A stretch of DNA of 34,220 nucleotides from Firmicutes bacterium HGW-Firmicutes-15 (GTDB lineage Bacteria > Bacillota > Syntrophomonadia > Syntrophomonadales > Syntrophomonadaceae): NCBI GenBank assembly GCA_002840245.1, contig PHAA01000031.1, positions 1 through 34,220 on the forward strand, written 5' to 3'. The notes under the pieces were generated by a model. That model worked only from the letters and a program-made list of their open reading frames with translations. It was not told the DNA's origin and did no database searches. The translations under genes were made by a program, and so were the position numbers. Below are positions 23,093 to 31,393 of this stretch, in pieces. Position 1 is the stretch's first letter, and each line of letters starts with the position of its first letter.

Positions 23093-24052
23093 ATGAATCA
23101 TTTGTTAAATCAATTCAGTCTCAACGTTGACTTGGCGGTTGAGGCCAGAGATCTAGTCAGAGGGACTGCCAACCGTGAAATTCAGGGCGTCGAAGAGAAA
23201 GTCGAAAAGATGGAACAAATTAAAATAACCACTATTACAATCAAGGATGACCAAGGTGCCCAAAGTATGGGACGTCCTATCGGCACCTATGTAACCATCG
23301 AATCCCCGCCCTTAAAAATAAACGACCCTTATGTGAAAGAAGAAATCATTCAAGCTATGAGTAAAAGTATGCCCGCCTTACTTAATAACGCCCTTCAGCC
23401 CAAAGATCTGGTACTTCTGGTTGGTTTAGGGAACTGGCGAGCTACTGCTGACTCACTGGGACCAAAGTTCATTGAATACAGCCCCATCACCCGCCATTAT
23501 CATCAATATGCACCCGAAGCCCTGGTAGAGGGCATGCGGCCCACCTGCGGCATTGCTCCGGGAGTCCTTGGAATTACAGGCCTAGAAACCTTCGAAGTTA
23601 TCAAAGGACTAGTGGAAAAGATTAAACCTGCGATTCTTGTGGTAGTGGACGCTCTGGCAGCCCAGAACGTAGATCGTATTGGTACAACCATTCAAATGGG
23701 CAATACTGGCATTCAGCCCGGCGGTGGAATTGGCAATGCGCGTCATGCTTTAACTCAGCAGGAATTAGGGGTACCGGTCATAGCTATTGGCTGCCCGACC
23801 ATCGTAAATGCAGCGGTAATCGCCAACCAGGCCATCCAAAAATTCTGTTCCAGCACTGGTTCCACCTTTAACGATGTCACGGCTACTAATTCAATTAAAG
23901 AGACTCTCTCCTTTTTTGGCGGTAGTCTTACAGTTACACCCAAGGAAATCGACGACATCATTGAAAACTCATCCCGTATCATCGCCCTGGGAGTAGCCAG
24001 CTCACTTTTCCCCGGCATCTCTCAAGAGCAACTGGTCCTGTACGCTAATTAA
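23093..24052 (+). CDS. gpr: Germination protease GPR (spore SASP endopeptidase)
   Basis: A 319-residue A25-family aspartic-like endopeptidase, synthesised as a zymogen in the forespore. It degrades small acid-soluble DNA-binding proteins on germination. Near the N-terminus NVDLAVEA resembles the propeptide processing region of Bacillus GPR. Conserved blocks include GNWRATADSLGPK, GIAPGVLGITGLETFE, VVVDALAAQNVDRIGTTIQ and NTGIQPGGGIGN. ATG at 23093 is chosen because AAAGGAGG ends 8 bases before it; a GTG two codons earlier is too close to that site. A possible sigma-G promoter, TGGATA-17-CAATAAT (23041-23070), is weak and leaves a very short leader. Confidence 0.96.
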   Translation: MNHLLNQFSLNVDLAVEARDLVRGTANREIQGVEEKVEKMEQIKITTITIKDDQGAQSMGRPIGTYVTIESPPLKINDPYVKEEIIQAMSKSMPALLNNALQPKDLVLLVGLGNWRATADSLGPKFIEYSPITRHYHQYAPEALVEGMRPTCGIAPGVLGITGLETFEVIKGLVEKIKPAILVVVDALAAQNVDRIGTTIQMGNTGIQPGGGIGNARHALTQQELGVPVIAIGCPTIVNAAVIANQAIQKFCSSTGSTFNDVTATNSIKETLSFFGGSLTVTPKEIDDIIENSSRIIALGVASSLFPGISQEQLVLYAN

Positions 24053-24114
24053 ACAAGCCAGGCTAATAACAGGATTTAAGATCAATAAATGAAAAAAGCC
24101 CTTGATGCTAATGT

Positions 24115-24154
24115 ATGAGGATGGACCTTCTGCTTCGCAGTAAGGTCACCTCAC
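24115..24154. terminator. Long imperfect hairpin between convergent gpr and SLH-FecR gene 1
   Basis: TGAGG, GACCTT and CTGC pair in turn with GCAG, AAGGTC and CCTCA around a TTC loop, with small bulges. It lies between the 3' ends of two convergent genes and could slow or stop transcription from both sides. No T-run follows immediately on either strand, so this is tentative. The rest of 24053-24257 shows nothing recognisable. Confidence 0.4.
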
Positions 24155-24257
24155 CATATCTAATTGAACTGACTTATTGAAATAACGCTGGAATATGGTT
24201 TTGTCAAATTGCCTTGGAGCAAGGGGTAACCCTCTGGTAAAATATCTATCTTGATTA

Positions 24258-27020
24258 TTAGTCCTCTCTCTCCATATGGTGCTCTCGCCAATGGCTCGCC
24301 AAATAATCCTCAGTAGCCTTATAACGAACCCTTACCTCAGTATGATGGGTGAATGACTCCCCAGGTAGATTTATTGTTGCCGTCGTACCTGAAACCGTAA
24401 GATTAGCCCAGCTACTACTCAAGAAATGATGTCCTGGCATATCCACGCAATATTCCAGACTATCACCATCGTATTCCGGATTATCAGAGTCTGGCAGCAC
24501 AGTCAGGGTTGCTTCTGAGGGATCTTCGCTGGAGAATTTGGCCTCACTGAAATGTGGGGCATTACGATGATACAGATGTATTAATTCGTGCATATTTTGG
24601 GGATTGTCTATCTCACGCAGCATTACTATTCCTGGGGAGAAAGTAAGTCCCAAGGTATTGGGGGAACCGGCTGTTGCCCACTCTCCCCCGCCGGGCAAAT
24701 GGTATTGCATCTGTTCGGTGGTTCCGGTTAGCTTGCCATCGGCCACATTTATACTTACCCCTGACCAGTTCACCACTGCCTCTTCATCTCCACACAGATT
24801 GTCTGTGGCTAGCGAAGGCAATGCGGCAGAGGTAGCCTTCACACGGACGATTATAAATTCAGCCCCGGTGGTGTCAACAGTAGTACTAATAATAGGTGTC
24901 CAGGTCCCCCCCGTAATACGCTGGTATTCCAGTGTACCATCAGTGGCAATATCAGCTCCAGCAAAAGTGGACTCGCTCAGACTTATGTTCGGTGGATTGG
25001 CGGCTGGAGATATAGATCCTATCTGTTCAGGTTCGCTGGGTAAGGTAGTGGCTGTTGCTTTAGCCCGCACTTCCACCGGTCCGGCTACAAAGCTAACTAC
25101 CGGAGCACTTGTGTAATCCCCTCCGCTTAGACTGTATTCATAGGTGTCTCCTAAACCATATATTTCTCCAGCCGCAACATCAAAAGTTACTTCGCTGTTC
25201 GGTACAGCCGGTTGATTAATTTGGTCCAAATATTGATTGTTAGAATTATTACCCGCTTCTCTCACCCATAATACATCCCCGGGCGCAAAGCTGACAGAAG
25301 TATTTGTATCAGTGCAAATATCCCAATTCCCATCTGTTCCATTAGTAGAATCCAGGCTGTATTCCATTGCGGTTGTGGTGTTGGTAATTAGTTCACTAGC
25401 CACATTAATACTCACGCTGGCAAGATCGAGATCCGTTGATGTGGTAGCATCACTATCTCCACTACCTGCACCACCACTTCCACTTGAGGTAACTGGTGAA
25501 ACCGGAGGCGTTATAGTTCCGGTGTTCAGCAAGGCTTGATTTATAACATCCAGGGTTGACTGCACTGCCCCCGGAGCCTGCGTCAGCAAGACCTCCTGGT
25601 TTAAATCCATCTGTTGGGCTGTAGTTTGAAGCCAGCTATTGGCCTGTTGGAACAGGGCCGCCAATTCCCGGCCTAATACCGTGGTGGATGGAGGCGGAGT
25701 ATTAGCACCGCTTATACCTGTTTGTTGGTTCCCATTCAGCGGAACGGTTACTCCTCCATTGGTTACTTCAGCATCTCCTGTTAAGCAACCTACCGTTGAT
25801 TGGCCGCTGGGACTTACGGTTATCCCGACAAATGTTCCTCTTATGGACGCAACCCCCCAGGGCATGTCTACTTTGATCTTAACTTTCTTTTGTTGGGATG
25901 CTACATACCAGGGAAGCTCTTGGCCTTCTGCTGCTAAGAGCTTCCAACCGTCCAGGCTGGCTATCAATTGACTGCCTATTTGGTATACCTGTCCGGTGGT
26001 CTTATTCTTTTCCGACCCGCTGCTTTGTTTGGTGGCTAAGCCGCCTAACATGGTTCCTTGTTTAAGCTTAATATCTAACCATTCTACAGCGGTTCCTTCA
26101 CTGCCATCGGTCTTGATGTATTTTCTACCTTTAGATTCAGCTACTGTTATCTGGGTGTTTTCCTCCAAGAGCATACTGCTGCCATCAGGATAGTTTAGTT
26201 CTGCGCTGCTATTAACTCCGGTTTTGATTATGTCGCCTGTTTTTACTATGGTTTCAGTCTTTACTTCCATAACACTCAGGCTCCCGGCAGACTGTATAGT
26301 TACGCTCCCTTTTCGAGTTATCAGTATACCTTCCAGTGGGGTTGCATATAGTCCAGGATCCTGGGTAAGTAGTACACCTAAAGCATGGGCTAAGCTAATT
26401 CTGTTGAAAGGGGAATCGGGTAGATATTGTTTACTGTCTGCACTTAGTCCTACCATACCGGAAGCTAATCCTACGGCTACAGAGGGGGCAGCCCAGTGGT
26501 TAGAATCAATATCAGTCAGAGCTGGCAGCTTAGTTCCCGTAAGGGTTTGTTGAGAAAGACGCAGAATGAGGCTTATAGCCTGAGCGCGGGTAAGTTGTTC
26601 ATCAGGGTGGTAACTGCCATCGGGCATACCGCTGATGTATTTGGCTTGGGCGGCCTTTGTTATGTAAGCTTTGGCCCAGTGATTATCACTCACATCACTG
26701 AAGGGATTTGTTAAAGTTGGGTCTACGGATAGCCCGGCGGCTTTGACGATTACGGTGGCTGCTTGAGCTCGGGTTAATCCTTCTTCCGGATGATATCCTC
26801 CATCGGGATAGCCTGTGATAATTCCGCGTCCAACCAGGTAGTTTATATATATGGCATTGACATCGGTGGAGGCTACATCGGAAAAATTGGATTTCACAGC
26901 TTTCGGGGCTGCCGTCTCCGCTGTCTGTGCAGGGTTGACTAAAGTCAAAAGAGCACCACATAAAATTATGGTAAGAATAAGTCCATACCAGGATACTCTG
27001 CTTGTTCGCAAGAGATTCAT
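24258..27020 (-). CDS. S-layer homology (SLH) protein with FecR domain, paralogue 1
   Basis: A 920-residue exported protein. A hydrophobic signal segment (about 12-30) is followed by three SLH repeats (about 45-95, 107-155, 168-218, with YPDGGYHPEEGLTRAQAA and MPDGSYHPDEQLTRAQA). SLH domains bind pyruvylated secondary cell-wall polymer. A FecR-like domain (about 255-435, GDIIKTGVNSSAELNYPDGS ... WGVASIRGTFVGIT) and a Ser/Gly-rich linker come next. The C-terminal half has Ig-like repeats of the SINVA..L..TT..MEYSLD type and ends in a charged tail. The N-terminal half is closely similar to the protein at 31394-34220; the C-terminal half is not. Start: AAAGGCGGGATAAA before ATG. Confidence 0.9.
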   Translation of the reverse strand: MNLLRTSRVSWYGLILTIILCGALLTLVNPAQTAETAAPKAVKSNFSDVASTDVNAIYINYLVGRGIITGYPDGGYHPEEGLTRAQAATVIVKAAGLSVDPTLTNPFSDVSDNHWAKAYITKAAQAKYISGMPDGSYHPDEQLTRAQAISLILRLSQQTLTGTKLPALTDIDSNHWAAPSVAVGLASGMVGLSADSKQYLPDSPFNRISLAHALGVLLTQDPGLYATPLEGILITRKGSVTIQSAGSLSVMEVKTETIVKTGDIIKTGVNSSAELNYPDGSSMLLEENTQITVAESKGRKYIKTDGSEGTAVEWLDIKLKQGTMLGGLATKQSSGSEKNKTTGQVYQIGSQLIASLDGWKLLAAEGQELPWYVASQQKKVKIKVDMPWGVASIRGTFVGITVSPSGQSTVGCLTGDAEVTNGGVTVPLNGNQQTGISGANTPPPSTTVLGRELAALFQQANSWLQTTAQQMDLNQEVLLTQAPGAVQSTLDVINQALLNTGTITPPVSPVTSSGSGGAGSGDSDATTSTDLDLASVSINVASELITNTTTAMEYSLDSTNGTDGNWDICTDTNTSVSFAPGDVLWVREAGNNSNNQYLDQINQPAVPNSEVTFDVAAGEIYGLGDTYEYSLSGGDYTSAPVVSFVAGPVEVRAKATATTLPSEPEQIGSISPAANPPNISLSESTFAGADIATDGTLEYQRITGGTWTPIISTTVDTTGAEFIIVRVKATSAALPSLATDNLCGDEEAVVNWSGVSINVADGKLTGTTEQMQYHLPGGGEWATAGSPNTLGLTFSPGIVMLREIDNPQNMHELIHLYHRNAPHFSEAKFSSEDPSEATLTVLPDSDNPEYDGDSLEYCVDMPGHHFLSSSWANLTVSGTTATINLPGESFTHHTEVRVRYKATEDYLASHWREHHMERED

Positions 27021-27141
27021 TTTATCCCGCCTTTCTTAGTCTCTACAACCATTAAACTCCACTTATCATTAAGAATCGTAGAATATCAACTTCTTTACGG
27101 AGTTTGGTCGCATATTGTCATAATAGGTATTATTTACAATA

Positions 27142-27169
27142 ATTATATCATTAATATAACAAAAGCGAA
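27142..27169 (-). promoter_or_regulatory. Possible sigma-A promoter for SLH-FecR gene 1
   Basis: On the minus strand an exact TATAAT (27147-27142) lies 16 bp after TTCGCT (27169-27164), a weak -35. The leader to the start codon would be about 115 nt. The flanking 27021-27289 holds no gene. Confidence 0.4.
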
Positions 27170-27289
27170 TAGCGGTCATTTCTCTTACAAATTATGCCTA
27201 CTTAAGTAACTGCTTAGAATAGGTCTATTAGGTAGTATTGGTTCTAGGACTTAGTCAAACTTTTTTCATAGAATCTCTCCAAAAATGTG

Positions 27290-27316
27290 ACAGGCGGATA
27301 ATATTAATCCGCCTGT
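27290..27316 (-). terminator. Intrinsic terminator downstream of the sugar transferase/GT-remnant transcript
   Basis: ACAGGCGGAT pairs perfectly with ATCCGCCTGT (10 bp, 7-nt loop). On the minus strand CACATTTTTGG follows. It separates the exopolysaccharide genes from SLH-FecR gene 1. The stretch 27317-27475 upstream of it shows nothing recognisable. Confidence 0.75.
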
Positions 27317-27475
27317 TCATGTTAGATTGTTTAGTGAATATTTAAGATATTATTTCATTCCTGAATGCAAATATTAATTTAAGAAGCCTTTGATATTGCT
27401 GAATAAGTTCTGCATTCATACCTTGACTAAAAATGTCTTTTATAAATCTTATGACCCTCCAGCCCACAGCTACAT

Positions 27476-27644
27476 TTAAGTAATTTCCGCATATACATAC
27501 AGAGTCTGTCGAGCAGTCTTCTCCCAGGAAAAAAGCTCGGCTTGTTGCAATCCCTTGGTTTTTAATTCATCCCTTAACGCTCTATCCGCAATAACTTGGC
27601 GCAAGCTGTTAGTTTTGCCGACCAATTGGCCTGCATTACATATC
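27476..27644 (-). pseudogene. 3' remnant of a glycosyltransferase (GT-B, family 1/4 C-terminus)
   Basis: Directly after the sugar transferase stop codon, in another frame and without a start codon, about 55 codons read into a C-terminus typical of GT1/GT4 glycosyltransferases. The readable part includes SLRQVIADRALRDELKTKG, then QQAELFSWEKTARQTLYVY, ending in TAA at 27476. Many such enzymes end with a RFSWE-x-TA-x-x-x-LxxY pattern. Everything upstream of this piece has been lost, so it is a deletion remnant showing that the polysaccharide cluster was once longer. Confidence 0.8.
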
Positions 27645-28361
27645 CTAATAGGCTCCTTTTCTATTCAAAACTACTGGGATAGTTCTGCAAAATATCAAGA
27701 TATCTATTTTTAGTGAACGATTCACCACATACCATGATTCCAGTTGTATACGTCCATCAAAGTTTATATCATTACGACCACTGACCTGCCATAAACCGGT
27801 CACACCCGGAAGGACTGAAAGTATAAGACCACTCCCTGCTCCCATCTTACTTTTTTCATTAGGCAGATAGGGGCGTGGCCCTACCAGGCTCATCTCTCCC
27901 TTTAATACATTCATTAATTGCGGTAATTCATCCAGGCTCCAAAGGCGTAACCACTTTCCTGAACGTGTTACCCGAGGGTCATTTCCCCTAAGTTTGGCAA
28001 ATTTCACCCAGGTTTCCTTGTTGGCCGGACTATCCGCAAAGTGTTGTTTCAGGATCGCAGTGTTGTTTTCGTACATAGTACGAAACTTATAACAATTAAA
28101 CTCCTGACCGTGGCGCCCCAACCTTTTATGAGAGAAAATGGCAGGTCCTGGCGAATCTAATTTAACCACTAACATTAGTACTATGAACAGTGGACTAAAA
28201 AGAACTATAAGAATGCTTCCCAGTAAAAAATCAAAGAGACGCTTTCCAGCTATGCCAAGGCTACTGTCAGTAAAACAGGGCTGAGCAGCCTGACTGGATA
28301 GGTTCTCTGTGCCATTACTCATTATAATTTTGTCAGCCAATTCGGAAATATTAATAGCCAT
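27645..28361 (-). CDS. Undecaprenyl-phosphate sugar-1-phosphate transferase (bacterial sugar transferase family)
   Basis: A 238-residue initiating sugar transferase of the PF02397 type. It has one hydrophobic membrane segment (about 44-66, KRLFDFLLGSILIVLFSPLF). The catalytic region contains KFRTM, DELPQLMNVLKGEMSLVGPRP and PGVTGLWQVSGR, and the typical C-terminus ends TIPVVLNRKGAY. It transfers hexose-1-phosphate from a UDP-sugar to undecaprenyl phosphate at the inner face of the membrane, starting a polysaccharide or glycoprotein glycan. It follows the Wzy-like gene by 15 bp with the site AGGGAG, so they form an operon. The sugar cannot be told from sequence. The N-terminal 40 residues are poorly conserved. 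Confidence 0.92.
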   Translation of the reverse strand: MAINISELADKIIMSNGTENLSSQAAQPCFTDSSLGIAGKRLFDFLLGSILIVLFSPLFIVLMLVVKLDSPGPAIFSHKRLGRHGQEFNCYKFRTMYENNTAILKQHFADSPANKETWVKFAKLRGNDPRVTRSGKWLRLWSLDELPQLMNVLKGEMSLVGPRPYLPNEKSKMGAGSGLILSVLPGVTGLWQVSGRNDINFDGRIQLESWYVVNRSLKIDILIFCRTIPVVLNRKGAY

Positions 28362-28376
28362 CGCAAAATCTCCCTG

Positions 28377-30713
28377 TTAATTTTTGGACTGTTTTAGAAA
28401 GGCCAGCAAGGCATTCAAATCTACTTCAGGCTTGGTTGTCCCTGCCCTGGTTGTCTTTCTTTGGTTCTGCACGTAATCAACCCCTGCCAACCAGAGCCGA
28501 GCGGTTTTATTAATACTTTCATCCCCCAGGACAGCCTGGTTAAGATAGTTCCTAGCCAGTTCTGTTTCGCCCAGCAAAAGGGCGGATTGACCTGCTGCCA
28601 AATTTAATCCCGGCGTAGAATTAGTCAAATCGCCCGGTACCTTCTCCCTGGTACTAAGTAACAACCTAAAATAAGAAAAAGCTTCTTCACGTTGGCCCCT
28701 ATCCAGACAGCTCCAAGCAGCCTTAATCGCAGTTTTGGCTAGTAGCTCATAGGATTCAGGCAGGAAAGGATTACTTCGAATCACTGCTTCAGTTTCTGAT
28801 AACTGCAGGTCAGTTCTTCCCAGCGTACCATAGATAGAAATAAGGGCATTATGTAATGAAGAGTTATAAGGTTCAAGTTCTGAAGCTCTATGGGCATAAT
28901 CAATCGCTTCTGCGGCAGATTGGTTATCCTTATATTTGGTTGCCTTGAGAGCGGCTATTTGGGCTAGGTTAACTTGATATTTTCCATTATAAGGATCAAG
29001 ACTGCTGGCTTGGCGGTATAGGATTTTAGCCTGATCCAATCGCCCGGTTTCCAATGCTTGAGCCCCCTTGTCACCTTGCAGGGAAGCAATATAAAAACTG
29101 GATGCAGTTATACCTGTGGTTAGGGCTAAAAGTCCTCCGAGTATGCCCGTAATCAACAGAGAGTTATGTTTGACTAAGCGCTGTAGATCTCTACTTCTAA
29201 TCTCGCCTTCAAGTGACTTCCTTTTATCCAACTTAAATTTTATCGTCCTTCCCCTTATGAGACCAATCAGTCCAAAAAAGAGAAATCCCACCGCTGCCAT
29301 GGAAAGCTCAAAATCAAAACTGCTATGTACCGCAATTATAATAACTGCAACTGCTGCAGCCCACAACAGTACATCATCAGGATTATCCAGACTTGAAGCT
29401 CGAGCCCTGAGAAGTAAGCGCAGAAAGAAAAATGCCACAGCCAAAAGAGCGATTAAACCTAGAACTCCTGCTTCTACCGTGGTCTGAAGATAAAAATTAT
29501 GAACCTCGTTAATCCAGTAAAGGCGTGAAGCGTAACTATGATACAAGGCTTTCCACCCGCCACCGCCGGTACCGGTTAATGGATAGTCCTTAATAATTCT
29601 AAGCGCGTCCTTATCTGTTGTAAGACGATCCTGAAAACTACCATCTTGAACGGATGTCTTCTGAGCTCTGGCTATAGCTGCATCGGGTACTATATATCGC
29701 ATGACACCGGATAAGGAGGAAGGATTTGATATAAAAAAGATGGCCAGCAATACCATGCCTATAGAAACAGCAGCGAGTAAATATTTGAGGTTTATCCCTT
29801 TCTCTGCTAGTCGATCCATAAAAGCCAGCTGTGAAACCTTAATCATAGATGCAGCTATAGACAGCATTAAGCCTAGGATCAAGAAAGTTACTGCGATAAG
29901 TTCATTAGAACTATTAAGGTTATTAAAAAAGAGACGCCCAGCCAAAAGGCCTGTACTGATAAATATCAGTAACTGGTATACTGCTTTTCGTCGGTAAGAG
30001 ACAGAGATAAGAAAAACGAAAGTGCCCATTGCCAATGGATAAAGAAGCCAGGTACCCCGTGAGAGGCTACCTAAAATGACCACCAATAGCAGGTAATTGC
30101 CGCCTGTATATGCCAGCCGGGATAGAGAGCGTTCAGTTCGCAAACAGAGAGCTAAACCTACTATATTCATGGCCGCCAGATAAATACCCAGAGCATTGTG
30201 GTACTGCAGGGTGGAGCGAATATGCCCCTGTTCATAAGCCCCTTCGAAATGCACCCACCCCAAAGCAGCACCCAGACCAATAATAGCCATAACCACGGCA
30301 GCCAGGTAAGCCATTAGTAGCAATCGCTTAAAATCTCGTTCATTCTTTCCGGCTCGAAATGCCATCCAATAAACCATGACAAAAGTGCAGATTTTAAGTA
30401 GTTCAACAATAGCGTCATGCCTGTGTACAGCTGCTATAAGTGACAAGATATAAGCTAACAACATTGCTAACATGGCAATATCCAAAGGATCGGGGAAAAA
30501 GTCGCTATCCCTGGCTAATAACTGGTCAGCAAGGCATATGCTAAAGGCTATGGCCGCCACGACAATCGCCGGCAGCAAGTCTTTCTCAAAATATAACCCC
30601 CTCCAGAAAGGAGACAGGAATGTGAGCATATACACGCCCAGCAAGAAGAAAGGCCGCAGATGGCTAGAGGGGGGCTCCACCTTGCTATTTAAATGAAAGC
30701 TCATTTTTTGCAT
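28377..30713 (-). CDS. O-antigen ligase/polymerase-like membrane protein (Wzy_C type) with C-terminal TPR region
   Basis: A 778-residue protein with about ten or more membrane helices in residues 20-500 and a large extracellular loop containing TGTGGGGWKALYHSYASRLY and the WINEVHNFYLQTTVEAGVLG segment of the O-antigen ligase family. After the last helix, residues about 545-760 form tetratricopeptide-like helical repeats (ALETGRLDQAKILYRQASSLDP and following). Such proteins polymerise lipid-linked glycans or transfer them to an acceptor, possibly S-layer glycoprotein here. ATG at 30713 is preferred; a TTG one codon earlier is possible. The 5' end and leader are duplicated in damaged form at 31027-31345. 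Confidence 0.87.
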   Translation of the reverse strand: MQKMSFHLNSKVEPPSSHLRPFFLLGVYMLTFLSPFWRGLYFEKDLLPAIVVAAIAFSICLADQLLARDSDFFPDPLDIAMLAMLLAYILSLIAAVHRHDAIVELLKICTFVMVYWMAFRAGKNERDFKRLLLMAYLAAVVMAIIGLGAALGWVHFEGAYEQGHIRSTLQYHNALGIYLAAMNIVGLALCLRTERSLSRLAYTGGNYLLLVVILGSLSRGTWLLYPLAMGTFVFLISVSYRRKAVYQLLIFISTGLLAGRLFFNNLNSSNELIAVTFLILGLMLSIAASMIKVSQLAFMDRLAEKGINLKYLLAAVSIGMVLLAIFFISNPSSLSGVMRYIVPDAAIARAQKTSVQDGSFQDRLTTDKDALRIIKDYPLTGTGGGGWKALYHSYASRLYWINEVHNFYLQTTVEAGVLGLIALLAVAFFFLRLLLRARASSLDNPDDVLLWAAAVAVIIIAVHSSFDFELSMAAVGFLFFGLIGLIRGRTIKFKLDKRKSLEGEIRSRDLQRLVKHNSLLITGILGGLLALTTGITASSFYIASLQGDKGAQALETGRLDQAKILYRQASSLDPYNGKYQVNLAQIAALKATKYKDNQSAAEAIDYAHRASELEPYNSSLHNALISIYGTLGRTDLQLSETEAVIRSNPFLPESYELLAKTAIKAAWSCLDRGQREEAFSYFRLLLSTREKVPGDLTNSTPGLNLAAGQSALLLGETELARNYLNQAVLGDESINKTARLWLAGVDYVQNQRKTTRAGTTKPEVDLNALLAFLKQSKN

Positions 30714-30839
30714 CAATTTTTATACCTGCTTTCAAGCAAAGTATCATAAATAACCAATGGTGATATTTACAATTTCGCCATAATGCCAGAAATTCCTTGT
30801 TTATGCAACTAAGTTAATAATAATTATCTCATGAAACAG

Positions 30840-30870
30840 CAGGAACTCCGGTGATTATCCGGAGTTCCTG
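30840..30870 (-). other. Perfect 12-bp hairpin in the wzy-like leader
   Basis: CAGGAACTCCGG and CCGGAGTTCCTG pair perfectly with a 7-nt loop, about 125 bp upstream of the Wzy-like start. No T-run follows on either strand. A related, less perfect hairpin occupies the same relative place in the duplicated copy (31273-31303), where it has a T-run and looks like a terminator. The segment 30871-30991 has no recognisable gene. Confidence 0.6.
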
Positions 30871-30991
30871 GAATATAATGTTTATGAAAAATATAAATTG
30901 ATGCCTTTCTTTAAGTTATGATCTTTTTTATTTCTGCCAATTCATTTTAGCACCGCATACTCGTCTTTCCTTTAGCAGATGAGCAGCTTAC

Positions 30992-31141
30992 TTATATTAA
31001 GCAAGGCAAGAACCGTCCCCACTTGCCCCAAAAAGGAGATAGGAATATCAGCATGTACAGCCCCAGCAGAAATAAAGACCGTAGATGGCGGGAGGGTTCA
31101 TCAATGTTCATATTTAGGTAATAATTCGTTTTATGTTTCAT
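30992..31141 (-). pseudogene. Truncated 5' copy of the Wzy/ligase-like gene (49 codons)
   Basis: The reading frame starts MKHKTNYYLNMNIDEPSRHL and continues with RSLFLLGLYMLIFLSPFWGK before running into TAA at 30992. The intact gene starts MSFHLNSKVEPPSSHL with RPFFLLGVYMLTFLSPFWRG, so the two are clearly paralogous. Similarity stops right after FLSPFW, where a GGGGACGGTTCTT motif begins. The remaining roughly 730 codons are absent. The upstream leader and hairpin are also duplicated, so this is a decayed duplicate and not a small gene. Confidence 0.87.
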
Positions 31142-31345
31142 TCATCGAGATCGCTTTCAAATTAATTACTAATTAAATCTATTTCGATATTCTTGTTACA
31201 ATTTCTCCAAATTTCCAGAAAACCCTTGTTTAAGACAAGTTTATTTATAATTATGTATTATCCCCAAAAAGACAGGAGCTCCAGTTTAACACCGGAACTC
31301 CTGCCTTTGATATTATAACCTTACATATAAGTTGATATGTGGGGT
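31027..31345 (-). repeat. Degenerate direct duplicate of 30603-30908 (wzy 5' end plus leader)
   Basis: The segment matches 30603-30908 in the same orientation through the first coding codons, the leader (for example TTACAATTTC and CTTGTTTA stretches), the hairpin and about 40 bp beyond it. Small indels are scattered through the alignment. It marks an old tandem duplication between SLH-FecR gene 2 and the intact Wzy-like gene. Confidence 0.8.
31273..31303 (-). terminator. Intrinsic terminator downstream of SLH-FecR gene 2
   Basis: On the minus strand CAGGAGTTCCGGT pairs with ACTGGAGCTCCTG (13 bp with G-U pairs) and TCTTTTTGGGG follows. It lies about 90 bp after the SLH-FecR gene 2 stop and is the likely end of that transcript. 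Confidence 0.75.
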
Positions 31346-31356
31346 GCCTGATAAGT

Positions 31357-31373
31357 GGGGTGCCTGGCACCCC
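31357..31373. repeat. GGGGTGCC palindrome with adjacent half copy
   Basis: GGGGTGCCTGGCACCCC is a perfect 8-bp inverted repeat around one T. A direct partial copy, GTGGGGTGCCTG, lies 16 bp before it (31340-31350). It sits 20 bp past the SLH-FecR gene 2 stop. It could be a dispersed REP-like palindrome or part of a terminator; no T-run follows. Confidence 0.6.
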
Positions 31374-31393
31374 TCTCACTACTTCTCTATTCT

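Noticed and set aside
24258-27020. Plus-strand open frames of 60-170 residues opposite the SLH-FecR genes
   Set aside because: They lie antisense to long frames with signal peptide and SLH repeats, and recur in both paralogues only because the DNA is similar.
30979-31176. Plus-strand open frame over the truncated wzy copy
   Set aside because: The minus strand clearly encodes a stretch similar to the intact Wzy-like N-terminus; the plus frame is a shadow.
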